64,000 nucleotides of DNA. Source: Oscillatoriales cyanobacterium (GTDB lineage: Bacteria; Cyanobacteriota; Cyanobacteriia; Cyanobacteriales; Microcoleaceae). Position numbers and translations under genes: made by a program. The notes under the pieces are model-generated. The model saw only the letters and a list, made by a program, of their open reading frames with translations. It ran no database searches and was not told where the DNA came from. The DNA is taken from the NCBI GenBank assembly GCA_004292955.1, contig RDXX01000024.1, positions 1-64,000 of the forward strand, in the 5' to 3' direction. This document shows, piece by piece, positions 1 through 8,590 of this stretch (the stretch's first letter is position 1; each line of letters begins with the position of its first letter).

Positions 1-1
1 A

Positions 2-22
2 CCTCTGCCTAAAGGCGAGAGG
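2..22 (-). other. Hairpin over the tnpB stop codon (possible reRNA/right-end structure)
   Basis: CCTCT pairs with AGAGG and GCC with GGC around a TAAA loop, with one unpaired base, giving an 8-bp stem. The tnpB stop codon lies at the loop edge. In IS200/IS605-type elements the guide (omega/reRNA) covers the tnpB 3' end and ends at a structured right end, so this hairpin fits that position. The rest of the element lies outside the window, so the assignment is inference. Confidence 0.35.
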
Positions 23-1097
23 ATTCTTGCTTCAGTGGGATTCCGACGAATTTACCCTCGGCAAGCATCTTGACCGTATGCCCTACGGCTGCAAGTCCTC
101 TAATTAGAACTACTTGAGCTGCTGCAACATCTCTATCGGTTGTATAACCGCAATTTGAGCAAGTATGAGTACGCTCAGCAAGCTCTTTTTTGCCTGTTGC
201 GACACCGCAATTTGGACAAATCTGACTGGTTTTCTTAGCATTCACTTTTTGGAAGTACACCCCGCGTTTCCAACAGGTTTGTTCCAAAATAGTGAAAAAT
301 TGACCCCATCCAGCGTCTAAGCAGTGCTTGCCCAGCATCCCTCTGGATAGTCCAACTAAATTTAAGTCCTCAACAAATACCATCCCCACATCATTGCAAA
401 TTTGATGAGAGATTTTGCGATGCCAATCTTTTCGACAATTAGCAACGTATTCGTGCAAAAGAGCAACTTTTTTCTGAGCTTTGCGCCAATTATTTGAGCC
501 ACTGCGCTTTTTACTCACACGTTTTTGCAGCAATTTCAGCTTGCGTTCTGCGTCTATAAAAAACCTTGGCCGCTTGACTAAAAGACTATTAGAAGTTGCT
601 ATGAAATTCGTTAGTCCGACATCAATTCCTAGGGAATTTCCGTGTGGCACTACGTCGGGAATTTTTACATCCCATTGAACGGTCAGCATTAGATACCAGC
701 CGGATGCACGATTTACTACCCGTGCCTGCTTAATAATTCCACCATCGGGAATCGCTCGGGATTGCCAAAATCTTACCCAGCCAATTACAGGCAGTTTGAC
801 ACTACTATTTTGAATTGGGTTTAAACTTAGTTGTGGAAACACAAAAGACCTCATGGTTCCCCTTTTTTTGAATCGGGGAAATCCGTGATTTTGTTCCCAC
901 ATACTTACAAATGACTTTTCTAGTCGGCGCAGCACTTGTTGTAAAGCTTGAGCATTGATACGTTGTAATGCAGGGCTGGTTTTCCTGTATGCAGTTAAGG
1001 CTTTACATTGAGTTGAGTAAGTTGGTCTGGGTGTGTCAGCTCTGATGATGAATTCCGAGCGCAATTTGAATTCATAAGTCAGATTGAACACTTGCAT
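9..1097 (-). CDS. tnpB: RNA-guided endonuclease TnpB family protein (IS200/IS605 type), probably internally deleted
   Basis: TnpB proteins are RuvC-type nucleases guided by RNA made from the transposon end. The three acidic RuvC positions are visible: D in GIDVGL, E in FVEDLNL and D in TDRDVAAA. A zinc ribbon (CPNC and CSNC pairs) sits between the last two. No tnpA lies next to it in the window. The N-terminus runs directly from FEFKL-type sequence (here TYEFKLR) into SEFIIRAD. Relatives normally carry about 45 more residues here, including the PTKEQ-like segment, so an in-frame deletion is likely and activity is doubtful. Start: AAGGAGG lies only 2 bp before the ATG at 1097 but 8 bp before an in-frame GTG at 1091, so GTG may be the true start. 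The family is certain; the deletion is inferred from memory of relatives. Confidence 0.9.
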   Translation of the reverse strand: MQVFNLTYEFKLRSEFIIRADTPRPTYSTQCKALTAYRKTSPALQRINAQALQQVLRRLEKSFVSMWEQNHGFPRFKKRGTMRSFVFPQLSLNPIQNSSVKLPVIGWVRFWQSRAIPDGGIIKQARVVNRASGWYLMLTVQWDVKIPDVVPHGNSLGIDVGLTNFIATSNSLLVKRPRFFIDAERKLKLLQKRVSKKRSGSNNWRKAQKKVALLHEYVANCRKDWHRKISHQICNDVGMVFVEDLNLVGLSRGMLGKHCLDAGWGQFFTILEQTCWKRGVYFQKVNAKKTSQICPNCGVATGKKELAERTHTCSNCGYTTDRDVAAAQVVLIRGLAAVGHTVKMLAEGKFVGIPLKQESSRL

Positions 1098-1568
1098 CAC
1101 CTCCTTGTTTGATTTTACCCAATTTCTACAAAATGGCAACAGGATTTCTAGAATAAAGTAGTCATAGAAGGACGAGGCTCTAACCCCCTAATTTTGGTAG
1201 TTTTTTATTTTTAACCGATCTTGCGTCTCTATTATTATGACCCTAGACAGGGGGCGGCTGCGGGCTTAGGACACTTCTTCTGGGTTTGGTATGGTTGACA
1301 GCTCGCGATCGGCTAGGCGGCTGCCTTGTCTGAATCTGGAAATTTCAATAAAATAACTGAAAGTGAGATACTCTATCACAGCGGAGGAATCCAGCTCAAG
1401 ATTGTCGATCGAAATTAATGCGATACCAGCTTCGTCCTAGTTCGAGATCTACTGTTTTAGGTGTAAGCCTATCTCAGCAACTTGGGTTGATGAACGAAGA
1501 ATCCCCTCGCATCAACGGCAGGGAGTGTCAAAAATTTTAACATCCTACAAGTCAGGAGGTATAGATTA
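1098..1568. other. Intergenic region between tnpB and clpS
   Basis: This region holds the divergent 5' ends of tnpB and clpS. I see no RNA gene or long repeat. A left transposon end could lie near 1100-1200 but has no clear terminal structure. The clpS promoter must lie here; no convincing -35/-10 pair was found. Confidence 0.5.
1554..1560 (+). promoter_or_regulatory. Shine-Dalgarno site for clpS
   Basis: AGGAGGT lies 8 bp before a GTG codon at 1569 and decides that GTG, rather than the next ATG inside the gene, is the start. Strong SD sites are uncommon in this window, so the site is informative. Confidence 0.8.
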
Positions 1569-1850
1569 GTGTCTGTCGAAATTATTCAAAAGCCTTCTAC
1601 AGTCCGCAAGCTTGCGCCGCGCTACCGCGTGCTGCTGCACAATGATGATTTCAATCCCATGGAATACGTGGTGCAGACTTTGATGGCGACGGTACCCAGT
1701 CTGACTCAGCCACAGGCTGTAAATGTGATGATGGAAGCCCACACCAACGGGCTGGGACTGGTGATTGTTTGCGCTCTCGAACACGCTGAGTTTTATGCTG
1801 AAACGCTCAACAATCACGGATTGAGCAGCAGCATCGAACCTGATGATTAG
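1569..1850 (+). CDS. clpS: ATP-dependent Clp protease adaptor ClpS
   Basis: ClpS binds the N-domain of the Clp ATPase (ClpC in cyanobacteria) and delivers N-degron substrates to ClpP. The 93 residues cover the whole family. The conserved HNDDFNPMEYVV segment, which includes the acidic residues that contact the substrate alpha-amino group, is at about residues 23-34. The MMEAH helix and GLGLV strand follow at about 57-67. The GTG start is fixed by a strong SD. Cyanobacteria often carry two ClpS paralogues, and the sequence alone does not say which this is. It is monocistronic and converges on the RNA-binding protein gene, with a shared palindromic terminator between them. Confidence 0.95.
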   Translation: MSVEIIQKPSTVRKLAPRYRVLLHNDDFNPMEYVVQTLMATVPSLTQPQAVNVMMEAHTNGLGLVIVCALEHAEFYAETLNNHGLSSSIEPDD

Positions 1851-1911
1851 AAAACTAGAGGCACCTGAAAGTCTTAACCCACCGAGTTTTTAACTCATAT
1901 TGAATAGCCTC

Positions 1912-1951
1912 ATACCAAAAAGCCAAGGGACTAACCTTGGCTTTTTGGTAT
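1912..1951. terminator. Bidirectional intrinsic terminator between clpS and the RRM gene
   Basis: A perfect 17-bp inverted repeat (1912-1928 and 1935-1951) encloses a 6-base loop. Each arm contains AAAAA or TTTTT, so the stem is flanked by a T-rich run on both strands. It lies between two convergent genes, so it can end transcription from either side. Confidence 0.8.
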
Positions 1952-2103
1952 ATTTAATGCGGTCGATCGCCAGACTGGAAGAGTAAAGGTTGGGAGCAAC
2001 CGGGCCGGAAATTATTCGGACGGTGGTTCAAAGCTAGGTGGCCTCGATCCCAAATTTCAGCTCTCCAATCTCAAATCTCGATCGTCGGAAATTAATTAGG
2101 AAA

Positions 2104-2439
2104 TTAATAACGTCCGCCGCCGCCGCCGCCACCGCCGCGACCAAATTTGCCTGGGCCGCCGCCGCCCCGGTTGCCGCCGCCCCGGCCGCCTTCATCTTCG
2201 CGGGGCTTAGCTTTGTTAACTTTGAGATCGCGACCCATCCACTCTGCTCCGTCGAGAGCAGCAATCGCTGCATCTTCTTCGGCATCTGTTGACATTTCTA
2301 CAAAACCAAAGCCGCGGGGGCGACTGGTTTCTCTGTCGGTAGGTAGATGTACTCGCTTAACGGTTCCGTATTCGGCGAAGACGGTGGTGATGTCTTCTTG
2401 GGTAACTTGGTAGGATAAGTTACCGACGTATATCGACAT
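2104..2439 (-). CDS. Glycine-rich RNA-binding protein with one RRM (Rbp family)
   Basis: One RRM fills residues 1-80, with RNP2 (IYVGNL) at the N-terminus and RNP1 (RGFGFVEM) near residue 45. A glycine-rich tail of RGGG-type runs follows, ending in RY. This is the architecture of cyanobacterial Rbp proteins, which resemble eukaryotic GRPs. Several are cold-induced, and some help place mRNA near membranes. The start chosen is the ATG before SIYVGNL, where RNP2 begins at residue 2 as in relatives; GGAG lies upstream. A long leader precedes the gene, as is common for cold-regulated rbp genes. The Gly codons form a GC-rich run around 2110-2190 that leaves artefact reading frames on the other strand. 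Family members differ mainly in the tail, so no letter is assigned. Confidence 0.93.
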   Translation of the reverse strand: MSIYVGNLSYQVTQEDITTVFAEYGTVKRVHLPTDRETSRPRGFGFVEMSTDAEEDAAIAALDGAEWMGRDLKVNKAKPREDEGGRGGGNRGGGGPGKFGRGGGGGGGGRY

Positions 2440-2724
2440 GAGGAATAACTCCAAAAATTAGACAGTGCAAAGATTTCAGTTTCGGAGAGTCCCCTGCCGA
2501 TACAGAAGGGCAAGTTTTTAAACAATTCTGTAGCAATGAACAAAGCCTGCAACCGAATCTGATACACTTGGAATTTTAACACAGAATGGCGTCTTTTGAG
2601 TAGCTTTGGCCACTTAATTAAGTCGTTACAATTCAATCTCAAACTTTGAGGGTATTCAGAAACCGGATTTTGAGCTGTGATGTTTTGTCAAACTCGAACG
2701 CGAGAAAGTTCTGGGACAGACCGG
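2440..2724 (-). promoter_or_regulatory. Long leader region of the rbp gene
   Basis: About 285 bp without a gene separates the upstream hypothetical gene from rbp on the same strand. Cyanobacterial rbp genes commonly have long 5' untranslated regions used in cold regulation, so this is a candidate. I could not define a promoter or a stable structure by eye. Confidence 0.35.
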
Positions 2725-4002
2725 CTACCGCAGGAAAGATACGTCTAGATTCCCAAAATTGGTACTCAAAGCGAGATTCAGGTTTTCCAAGGCTTTGACT
2801 AACCACACCAGGCCTTCTCGGGTACAAAATTCGTAGTGACCGAACAAAATTGCCAACCGCTTTTCTAGATAGGGCTTGACTTTGCCACAAATTAGCACGA
2901 TTTTCAGCAGCAAACCTGTGGTTTGGGTGGGCCCGAGGTTTGAGATCAGGTCGATGAAGACAAAGTGGTTCGGCCGCGCAGGACTCTCTACTACTAAAAA
3001 GTTCAATAACTGGCTGCAAGTTCTGATCGTTAAAAATTCGTTGAACTTCTGAGCATCGTTGTGGGGAAAGGTATTTTGTAGTTGTTTATACAGTTTTTCG
3101 TTAAATTGACGTTTGCCGTAGCCATCGTCGGTGACGGAAGAAATTAGGTATTCGTATAAGTCGTCTTTAAAGGATCTGTAGGACACACTTGTGCTGGTGT
3201 TCGCCATGAAGCGGCCGGCTAGCTGTCGGTAGGTATCGGCTCCTTCGACTTTTCCGACAAATTGCTTGAGGGCAAAGAACAGCTCTGGGTCGCTCAACAG
3301 CGTCGGGTTTTTTATAGTCTGTATACTTCTGCCGAAGGAGATTGAGGTATGCCGGCGGGCTGCTTGGGCTTTTCTCACTTGGTGAGCAACGTATTGTGAG
3401 AGGTCGATTTCAAATTGCTGCTGCTTTTGAGCTTGGATTTTTTGAATGATTTTTTGCTGTTCGTAGGTGCTGTCGTCGCTGAGGAGGCAGTGTTTGTAGA
3501 GGTAAGGGTATCGGGGAATTAAGGTTCCGAGGGCTAGGCTGGCGGGAGTTTTGCCGTTGCTGTCTTCATTACTGTGGGTGATGACTTTGGCTAAGCGTTT
3601 GAGTGTGAGGTATTGTTCGCTTTGGGTAAATTGATTGACTAATTGGGGGATGGAGTGAGTAGGGCGCGATCGACTATATCGAGATAATATTTTGGGGGCT
3701 TCTTCAAACAGAGCGATCAATTCCGGGATAGCTGCTTGCTTGCCGGGGTATGTTTGCCAGCGGTTGATCAGGATGTGGCAGCAACGGTTGAGGATGTATT
3801 TGAATTCTTGTTGGGCGTATGGTGAGGCTGCTATTTTTTCGAGTGCTTCAGCGATGGTGCGATCGCGATATCCGTTACCGTAGATAAACAAAGTGCGAAA
3901 ACGGTCGATTAGTTCGATCGGCTGCTCTACTTGTACCAACTCCAGCCAGTGGTTGTAAAGTAGCTGTTCTTCTTCCTGGCTCTGTCTGTTATAGTCGTTC
4001 AC
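2725..4002 (-). CDS. Conserved hypothetical protein, mainly alpha-helical (cyanobacterial)
   Basis: The 425 residues look soluble, with no signal peptide or membrane segment. The predicted composition is helical, rich in Q, L, R and Y, and ends with a hydrophobic segment (TGLLLKIVLICGKVKPYLEKR) before a SFLR tail. A basic stretch, RSRSRPTHS-like, occurs near residue 110. I do not recognise a named domain or catalytic motif. It reads like a lineage-specific cyanobacterial protein of unknown role. It is transcribed toward rbp with a 285-bp gap, so cotranscription is possible but not shown. Start: ATG before NDYNRQ; no strong SD was seen. Confidence 0.75.
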   Translation of the reverse strand: MNDYNRQSQEEEQLLYNHWLELVQVEQPIELIDRFRTLFIYGNGYRDRTIAEALEKIAASPYAQQEFKYILNRCCHILINRWQTYPGKQAAIPELIALFEEAPKILSRYSRSRPTHSIPQLVNQFTQSEQYLTLKRLAKVITHSNEDSNGKTPASLALGTLIPRYPYLYKHCLLSDDSTYEQQKIIQKIQAQKQQQFEIDLSQYVAHQVRKAQAARRHTSISFGRSIQTIKNPTLLSDPELFFALKQFVGKVEGADTYRQLAGRFMANTSTSVSYRSFKDDLYEYLISSVTDDGYGKRQFNEKLYKQLQNTFPHNDAQKFNEFLTIRTCSQLLNFLVVESPARPNHFVFIDLISNLGPTQTTGLLLKIVLICGKVKPYLEKRLAILFGHYEFCTREGLVWLVKALENLNLALSTNFGNLDVSFLR

Positions 4003-4646
4003 TGTGGATTAACCCTCCAAAAGGATTGGGCAGGAGCTTTAAGCGCCATTGGCAGATATGAATTGGCAGATGAAGCACCACAATTAAGTCAACCGATTTT
4101 AGATTTTAGATTTTAGATTTTAGATTTACTCCACAGATTCATCTGGAAGCTTCAACTGTAGTCTAAAATTTTAATCTCTCCCCGACTTAGGTCGAGGGCT
4201 TGTATCCGTTGTTGGGTAGGGTCAACCGAGCTTCTCGCCTCCCGAGGCTTAGGGGTGGAAGTGGCGATCGCCTTAAGCAGATCTTTTTTACTTAGTTAAA
4301 CTATTTGTCAACACCAGCATGACATGAATTGTTTGCAATTAGCAAGGCCTAAAATCACCACAAACTTTGTAAATTATTGGTAAAGATTGTGGGTTTGTTC
4401 TAGATAATTTATGATGGGCAGAGGATTTCTTACGAGAGTCAAGGTCAATCCTAGTCGGCAGCCCCCTCTTATACCATTTGCGATTGGCGATTGGCGATTG
4501 GCGATGGGAATGACTGAGGACTCTCAGGGTTTAGATTCCGGGCAAAGCAGTTGCATTCTTTTTTGAACTGGTGTCAGTTAAATGTGAGGTGGGGCGAGGT
4601 AGGATTAGCTGTGAAAATAATGATTTGAAATGTGAGTGCTGGTAAT
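4003..4646. repeat. Repeat-rich gap: heptamer arrays and transposon-end-like hairpins
   Basis: This divergent gap contains a GATTTTA heptamer array (4095-4126) and a GCGATTG heptamer array (4480-4507). A hairpin at 4180-4198 (CCCCGAC paired with GTCGAGGG across TTAG) and a second GC-rich palindrome at 4233-4247 resemble IS200/IS605 right ends, possibly a relic with no transposase left. It also holds the promoter region of murF. Confidence 0.5.
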
Positions 4647-6029
4647 ATGGTCTGTCGCGTAAGTATCGCCCAACTTGCTGAAATTTTAACTGTACCTTTG
4701 CTTGCTGTGTCTGAGGACGTTCTGACAGTTGTAGGGACAGGTATTGCTACAGATACGCGCACCATTGAGGGGGGCGAAGTATTTTTGGCGCTGCGGGGAG
4801 ACAATTTTGACGGACATCAATTTGTGGCAAAAGCGCGGGATTTGGGAGCGATTGCTGCGGTAGTCGATCGCACTTACCAAGCAGAAGTTCCCAATTTTCC
4901 GCTGTTGCGCGTTGACGATACTTTAAAAGCTTACCAGGCGATCGCCCGTTGGTGGCGCGACCAATTCAGTATACCGATAATTGGTGTTACTGGTTCAGTA
5001 GGTAAAACTACTGCCAAAGAATTAATTGCGGCCGTTTTATCAACCAGCGGAAATGTTCTGAAAACTCAATATAACTACAACAATGAAATTGGAGTCCCGA
5101 AAACTCTATTAGAGCTTTCGCCGACCGACAATTATGCTGTAATTGAAATGGGAATGCGCGGGCTAGGAGAAATTGCGCTGCTGTCGCAAATTGCGCGTCC
5201 TACTGTGGCGGTAATTACTAATGTAGGAACGGCGCATATCGGGCGCTTGGGTTCGGAAGAGGCGATCGCCCAAGCTAAGTGCGAACTGTTAGCGGAAATG
5301 CCTGCTGAAAGTATTGCTATTCTCAATCACGATTCTGACAGATTAATGGCAACTGCGGCGCAAGTTTGGCAGGGAAAAACTTTAAGTTACGGATTAGAAG
5401 GCGGCGATTTGTGCGGGAAATTGCTGAATAATGATACAATGCTTGTAGAAGGTGTGGAATTGCCGCTACCGTTGGCTGGAAGGCACAATGCTGTAAATTA
5501 TTTGGCGGCTTTGGCGGTAGCAAAAGTTTTAGGGATTAAGTGGGAAGTTTTACAACAAGGTTTGTCCGTGCAGTTACCGGATGGACGGGCGCGCCGCTAC
5601 GATTTGCTTTCTGATGTTGTGATTCTGGATGAGACTTACAATGCTGGTTTGGAGTCGATGTTGGCGGCGCTGAGATTGTTAGCGGATACTCCGGGAAAGC
5701 GCCGGATTGCGGTGTTGGGTACGATGAAGGAATTGGGCGAAAGGGCGATCGAATTTCACCGACAAGTAGGAAGGGCGGCGCGGGATTTAAACCTCGATGC
5801 TTTGTTTGTGTTTGCGGATTTTGAGGAAGCGGCGGCGATGGCGGCGGGTGCGGCGGGCGTGCCTTTTGTGGAGATAGGAGATATTACGGCGCCCGATGGG
5901 CGGGAAGATTTAGCAAAGCGGTTGTTGGGATTTGTTGAAAAGGGCGATCGTATTTTATTTAAAGCTTCTCATTCAGTGGAATTGAATCGAGTTGTCCAGA
6001 AGTTCCGTGCCGATTTTGCAGGCCAATAA
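4647..6029 (+). CDS. murF: UDP-N-acetylmuramoyl-tripeptide--D-alanyl-D-alanine ligase MurF
   Basis: MurF adds D-Ala-D-Ala to the UDP-MurNAc-tripeptide with ATP, the last cytoplasmic step of peptidoglycan precursor synthesis. All three Mur ligase parts are present: an N-terminal substrate domain with DTRTIEGGEVFLALRG, a central ATPase with the P-loop GVTGSVGKTT near residue 115, and a C-terminal domain with DETYNAGLESMLAALR. The length of 460 is usual. The ATG at 4647 is preferred because MVCRVSIAQLAEIL matches the start of relatives; an in-frame GTG lies at 4632. There is no SD at either. It stands alone rather than in a dcw cluster, which is normal for cyanobacteria. Confidence 0.96.
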   Translation: MVCRVSIAQLAEILTVPLLAVSEDVLTVVGTGIATDTRTIEGGEVFLALRGDNFDGHQFVAKARDLGAIAAVVDRTYQAEVPNFPLLRVDDTLKAYQAIARWWRDQFSIPIIGVTGSVGKTTAKELIAAVLSTSGNVLKTQYNYNNEIGVPKTLLELSPTDNYAVIEMGMRGLGEIALLSQIARPTVAVITNVGTAHIGRLGSEEAIAQAKCELLAEMPAESIAILNHDSDRLMATAAQVWQGKTLSYGLEGGDLCGKLLNNDTMLVEGVELPLPLAGRHNAVNYLAALAVAKVLGIKWEVLQQGLSVQLPDGRARRYDLLSDVVILDETYNAGLESMLAALRLLADTPGKRRIAVLGTMKELGERAIEFHRQVGRAARDLNLDALFVFADFEEAAAMAAGAAGVPFVEIGDITAPDGREDLAKRLLGFVEKGDRILFKASHSVELNRVVQKFRADFAGQ

Positions 6030-6039
6030 CTAGCAATTT

Positions 6040-6102
6040 GGTTCGTAGTGAGGACTTCAGTCCTCTCTCGTCGGATGCGGACTGAAGTCCTCACTACAAA
6101 CC
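6040..6102. repeat. Inverted repeat of the GTAGTGAGGACTTCAGTCC family
   Basis: Arms at 6040-6063 and 6079-6102 are complementary with one mismatch. The arms contain a dispersed module (GTAGTGAGGACTTCAGTCC) also found near 24130, 44255, 48970 and 57820. It lies 10 bp after murF and may act as its terminator, although it lacks a clear T-run. Confidence 0.75.
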
Positions 6103-6187
6103 TATGTTTGAGATGATATGATTTAGTTTAAAAGTGCGATCGCTACGCCCCGGCTTGCGCCTACGAACTCTTCACCAAAGTAACCCC

Positions 6188-6826
6188 ATGATTGCTAAAA
6201 CTCTCAGTCCGCCCGAACAAATAGTTGAGCTATCGAATATCAGTTGGCAAACTTATGAAACTTTGCTTGCCGAAATCGGCGATCGGCCAATTAGACTGAG
6301 ATACAATCGTGGCAATTTGAAAATTATGGTGCCTTCTGCTGAACACGAAGTTTACAAAAGAGTAATAGGTCGATTTGTTGAAACATTAGCTGAAGAATTA
6401 GATGTGAGAATTGAACCTCTGGGTTCTACGACATTCAAACGTCCCGAACTTATTGGTGCTGAACCAGATGATTGTTTTTACATCCAGAATGCTAGTGCAA
6501 TTAAAGGCAAAAAACGACTCGATATGAGTCAATATCCGCCCCCGGATTTAGTGGTGGAAATTGATGTTACCAGCAGATCCGACAATACCTTGCAGATTTA
6601 TGCCGATCTGGGAGTGCCGGAAGTTTGGATTTACAACGGTTCGCGGCTCAGAATTAACAGATTGGAGAGTCAAGGGTATGTCGAGTGCGAGATCAGTTTA
6701 GCATTTCCGAGTGTTGCTATTTTAGAGATTGTCAGTTTTTTGGCACAGGCGGAAACAATGGATTATTTGGAATTAGTTAAAGCATTTCGGAATTGGGTAA
6801 AAAGCCAAATTAATCAAAATCAATAG
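6188..6826 (+). CDS. Uma2 family endonuclease-fold protein (DUF820)
   Basis: Uma2 proteins adopt a PD-(D/E)xK nuclease fold and are strongly expanded in cyanobacteria; their biological role is unsettled. The hallmark PPPDLVVEIDVTS segment, with the active-site Asp and Glu, is near residues 118-130. Then follows LYADLGVPEVWIY-type sequence (here IYADLGVPEVW). The N-terminal SWQTYETLLAEIGDRPIRLRY block is also typical. The start chosen is the ATG before IAKTLSP, because the in-frame sequence upstream is not conserved-looking. It is a paralogue of the gene at 7595-8239, with very similar N-terminal and catalytic blocks. Confidence 0.9.
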   Translation: MIAKTLSPPEQIVELSNISWQTYETLLAEIGDRPIRLRYNRGNLKIMVPSAEHEVYKRVIGRFVETLAEELDVRIEPLGSTTFKRPELIGAEPDDCFYIQNASAIKGKKRLDMSQYPPPDLVVEIDVTSRSDNTLQIYADLGVPEVWIYNGSRLRINRLESQGYVECEISLAFPSVAILEIVSFLAQAETMDYLELVKAFRNWVKSQINQNQ

Positions 6827-6920
6827 TCCTGTTTATTTTAATCCTGGATGCAGATCGGAAACCGCTTTTTTTGACGACAAAACTTGATTGTGACCCGCAG
6901 ATTGTGTAAAATTTTATCCC

Positions 6921-7355
6921 TCAATATCCCGATCGCTCTAACGGCTCGATTTCAATATCTGGATCAATCTCAATGGCTGCAAGTCTGGCATTCTCAACTA
7001 TCGTATTTCCCATTATTGTATTGTGTACTGCCTCAAACTTAGATTCTGCTTCCGAAATTTCTTCGTAGTGTACAATCACATGATAATATTTATTAATTGG
7101 TTCTCCTGAATCTGAAAGTTCCACGGCAAGCGAATCTATATTCTGAGACTCTTCTGCTTTTTCGCGATATTCGTCAGCTAAATGTTCTAGGGCGATCGCG
7201 ATCGCGTGTTCTTTCGTTTGTCCGTAAAAATTCATGGTATCATTGGGGCGATCGCTCAGAGATGATGATATCTGACAAAGATACTGCCCGTTTGATTGAA
7301 CGCAAACGTCGATCGTAATTGTACCAGTAGTGCGATCGGGATTTATTTGAGTCAT
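6921..7355 (-). CDS. Hypothetical protein, 144 residues
   Basis: This is a small acidic soluble protein without signal peptide or membrane segment. A GAGG motif lies 6 bp before the ATG and supports the start. Its first part (TIDVCVQSNGQYLCQISSSLSD) looks like a beta-rich strand pair, followed by a helix (KEHAIAIALEHLADEYREKAEE). That order recalls small HicB-like or ribbon-plus-helix proteins, but no HicA partner is adjacent and the match is not firm. It lies between two Uma2 genes, one on each side, suggesting an accessory cluster. Function unknown. Confidence 0.65.
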   Translation of the reverse strand: MTQINPDRTTGTITIDVCVQSNGQYLCQISSSLSDRPNDTMNFYGQTKEHAIAIALEHLADEYREKAEESQNIDSLAVELSDSGEPINKYYHVIVHYEEISEAESKFEAVHNTIMGNTIVENARLAAIEIDPDIEIEPLERSGY

Positions 7356-7497
7356 ATCAACCTCGCTATCTCATGAAATAAAATTGCTAAATTGTATCAG
7401 GGTCAATATTTAATTCTTGCAGTTTTGCTGCCAGGCGATCGGCACGTTGCATCTCTATCAAAATTGAGATGGAGGAGAACATTAGCGATAGGGTATT

Positions 7498-7562
7498 AGG
7501 AGACGGCAGTGCCGTGTCCCTACAATATTATTTTGGGTAGGGACACGGCACTGCCGTCTCCT
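7498..7562. repeat. Perfect 26-bp inverted repeat
   Basis: Arms 7498-7523 and 7537-7562 are exactly complementary around a 13-base AT-rich loop. The arm contains GACGGCAGTGCCGTGTCCCTAC, itself partly palindromic (GGCAGTGCC). It looks like a small mobile palindrome or a strong hairpin. It lies 35 bp beyond the 3' end of the Uma2 gene at 7595, so it could also terminate that transcript. Confidence 0.85.
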
Positions 7563-7594
7563 CTATATCATAGGTCGTGTAACCGGAATTGATA

Positions 7595-8239
7595 TCACTC
7601 CCCTGACTGAATTTCATTCCTCACCCACTCCCGGAACAACCGCAGCAAAGCATTTTCCTTGGTAGTCCTTCTCAACTCCAAAAAGCGCAGCATCTCAACT
7701 TGCGACAAAAAAGGAAAAGTTGGAGAAACCTCTCTTTCTACATATTCCTGTGCTTCCAACTGATAAATTATTAAACGATTTCCGTCGTAGCGCCAAACTT
7801 CCGGTACGCCTAAACTTGCATATAAAGAAAGGCGATCGATCGAACTGCTAGTCACGTCAATTTCCACTACTAAATCTGGTGGCGGATCTTGATTGAGATC
7901 GATTTGTTCTTTGTCCCAAACCACATTCTCATTTTGGATATAGTAGCACTGATCCGGTTCCAAACCGCGAGCCAAATCCTCGCGTCTGCAAGTTAGAGAA
8001 CCCAAACTCCGAATTTCGATGTTTAATTCTTCACTCACACTTTCCACAAAACGGCCTAAAATTTTCTTACTACCTTCGTGCGGTGCTGATGGAGTCATAA
8101 TTTCTAAATTTCCGCGATCGTAAGTCAGGCGAATTCCTCCGTGTTCCCCTAACTCATTCAGCAGGGATTCGTAAGTTTTCCAGCTAATGTTTTTCAGCAG
8201 AATTCCGCTAGTTTGATTCTGGATCAGGGTGGCTGTCAT
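7595..8239 (-). CDS. Uma2 family endonuclease-fold protein (DUF820), second copy
   Basis: The 214 residues have the same plan as the gene at 6188-6826: ISWKTYESLLNELGE near residue 18, RGNLEIMTPSAPHE near 43, and the catalytic PPPDLVVEIDVTSSS block near 118-131, then LYASLGVPEVWRYDG. The fold is PD-(D/E)xK. Uma2 genes often sit in repeat-rich accessory regions, as here. The two copies are not adjacent and lie in opposite orientation with a small unknown gene between them, so duplication was followed by rearrangement or was independent. The biochemical role is unproven in the family. Confidence 0.9.
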   Translation of the reverse strand: MTATLIQNQTSGILLKNISWKTYESLLNELGEHGGIRLTYDRGNLEIMTPSAPHEGSKKILGRFVESVSEELNIEIRSLGSLTCRREDLARGLEPDQCYYIQNENVVWDKEQIDLNQDPPPDLVVEIDVTSSSIDRLSLYASLGVPEVWRYDGNRLIIYQLEAQEYVEREVSPTFPFLSQVEMLRFLELRRTTKENALLRLFREWVRNEIQSGE

Positions 8240-8590
8240 GGCGACCTACCTGGGTTTTAAATTATTAATTGTATGTTAGCAAATATGATACTTGACTTAT
8301 TTCATCAATCTGCGATCGCCCGAAACCGCAAATCAACGCAAATCAACGCAGATAAAATTAAGATTCGTGGACGCATATATCGAAGAAACCGGGTTTTTCA
8401 CCTACTTTCGTCGCTGCGGCGAAGATTTCGGAAAAAAACCCGGTTTCTGGCTACCTTGGGGACAATCGAAGAAACCGGGTTTTTCACCTAATTTCGTCGC
8501 AGCGGCGAAGATTTTCGGAAAAAACCCGGTTTCTGGCTACCTGTTCGTGGAGTACGATCGCACTATTCGATCGCACTTACACTCAACACA
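8240..8590. repeat. Gap with two copies of a GAAACCGGGTTTTT palindromic repeat
   Basis: Copies at 8391-8456 and 8467-8542 are about 66-76 bp and nearly identical. Each has ends GAAACCGGGTTTTT and AAAAACCCGGTTTC and a centre TTTCGTCGCNGCGGCGAAG, so each is a nested palindrome. Relatives occur at 36777-36842 and as half sites near 11510 and 27327. The left part (8320-8350) carries an AATCAACGCA tandem related to the AACGCAGAT repeat family. The block lies between the fusA stop and the Uma2 start. Confidence 0.8.

Noticed and set aside
2038-2413. Ala- or Pro-rich frames antisense to the rbp tail
   Set aside because: They reflect the GC-rich Gly codons of the RRM gene.
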